Origin: Dokdonia sp. Dokd-P16
GTDB lineage: Bacteria; Bacteroidota; Bacteroidia; Flavobacteriales; Flavobacteriaceae
Assembly (NCBI RefSeq): GCF_003095655.1
Contig: NZ_CP029151.1
Span: forward strand, 3,285,001 to 3,349,000
DNA length: 64,000 nucleotides
Direction of reading: 5' to 3'
Position 1 is the stretch's first letter, and every line of letters starts with the position of its first letter. The notes under the pieces were generated by a model. That model saw only the letters and a list, made by a program, of their open reading frames with translations, was not told the DNA's origin and did not search any database. Shown here piece after piece: positions 63,941 through 64,000 of this stretch. A program made the position numbers and the translations under genes.

Positions 63941-64000
63941 CTATACTATAAACCAAAGTACCGTAGAGACAATAAGTCCTACGATTGCGATAATTGAAGT
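63941..64000 (-). CDS. partial C-terminus of a membrane protein
   Basis: The minus strand stays open from the window edge to a TAG at 63941-63943 and ends TSIIAIVGLIVSTVLWFIV, a hydrophobic helix. Only 19 codons are visible, so this is tentative. The terminator next to it fits a gene ending here. Family unknown. Confidence 0.4.
   Translation of the reverse strand, partial: TSIIAIVGLIVSTVLWFIV

Overview
The window is chromosomal DNA from a member of the Bacteroidota, family Flavobacteriaceae, probably a marine genus near Dokdonia/Krokinobacter. The evidence is AT-rich DNA, two type IX secretion (T9SS) cargo proteins with type B sorting domains, a DUF4139 protein carrying a TonB-plug-like insert, -7 boxes of the TAnnTTTG type, few Shine-Dalgarno sequences, and family-typical genes (fused E1 alpha/beta, MutS2 without Smr, YfhO, DUF1835). 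The genus is an inference. No phage, IS element, CRISPR array, rRNA or origin was seen.

Layout. 1-1050: a small exported peptide, a membrane protein and an intergenic repeat. 1058-11178: a 2495-residue T9SS cargo protein with about 18 tandem domains, three tRNA genes (Arg, Pro, Ser), and a second T9SS cargo protein with FN3-like domains. 11276-17322: parC, a lipoprotein, parE, and a divergent membrane-anchored protein. 17324-22995: a seven-gene operon with FAD oxidoreductase, methyltransferase, type III polyketide synthase, FabL/FabI-type reductase, FabZ-like dehydratase, ketosynthase and acyl carrier protein. It looks able to make its own acyl starter and convert it to a methylated, oxidised phenolic lipid, and it is the best candidate for a little-described system here. 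23081-30097: envelope lipoproteins, a DUF1328 membrane peptide, branched-chain-type E1, a methyltransferase, an amine oxidase and an SDR protein. 30340-36521: 2-oxoglutarate oxygenase, SUI1 factor, DUF1835, nucleoside phosphorylase, polyphosphate kinase and a cytosolic substrate-binding-like protein. 36594-42928: a small acidic peptide, ung, mutS2, a DCC thiol protein, DUF4139, and an exported protein behind a textbook sigma-54 promoter. 43023-49972: flippase, glycosyltransferase, YfhO, an 86-bp tandem repeat and hisS. 50169-56035: CrtO-like membrane protein, a second structured intergenic repeat, FtsX-type permease, sodium:solute symporter, CoA-binding protein, a candidate small RNA, TRIC channel and RDD protein. 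56071-62431: SpoIIM, membrane protein, DUF4129, DUF4350, MoxR and DUF58 operon. 62509-63852: purB.

The most striking feature spans the whole window. The palindrome core TTTCGCGAAA occurs 26 times, far above chance, between genes and inside genes. Inside genes it is read in all three frames, as AFAKA, FRES/FREN or (L/F)SRK. It has landed at protein linkers and at signal-peptide cleavage sites, so it behaves like a dispersed, genome-shaping repeat.
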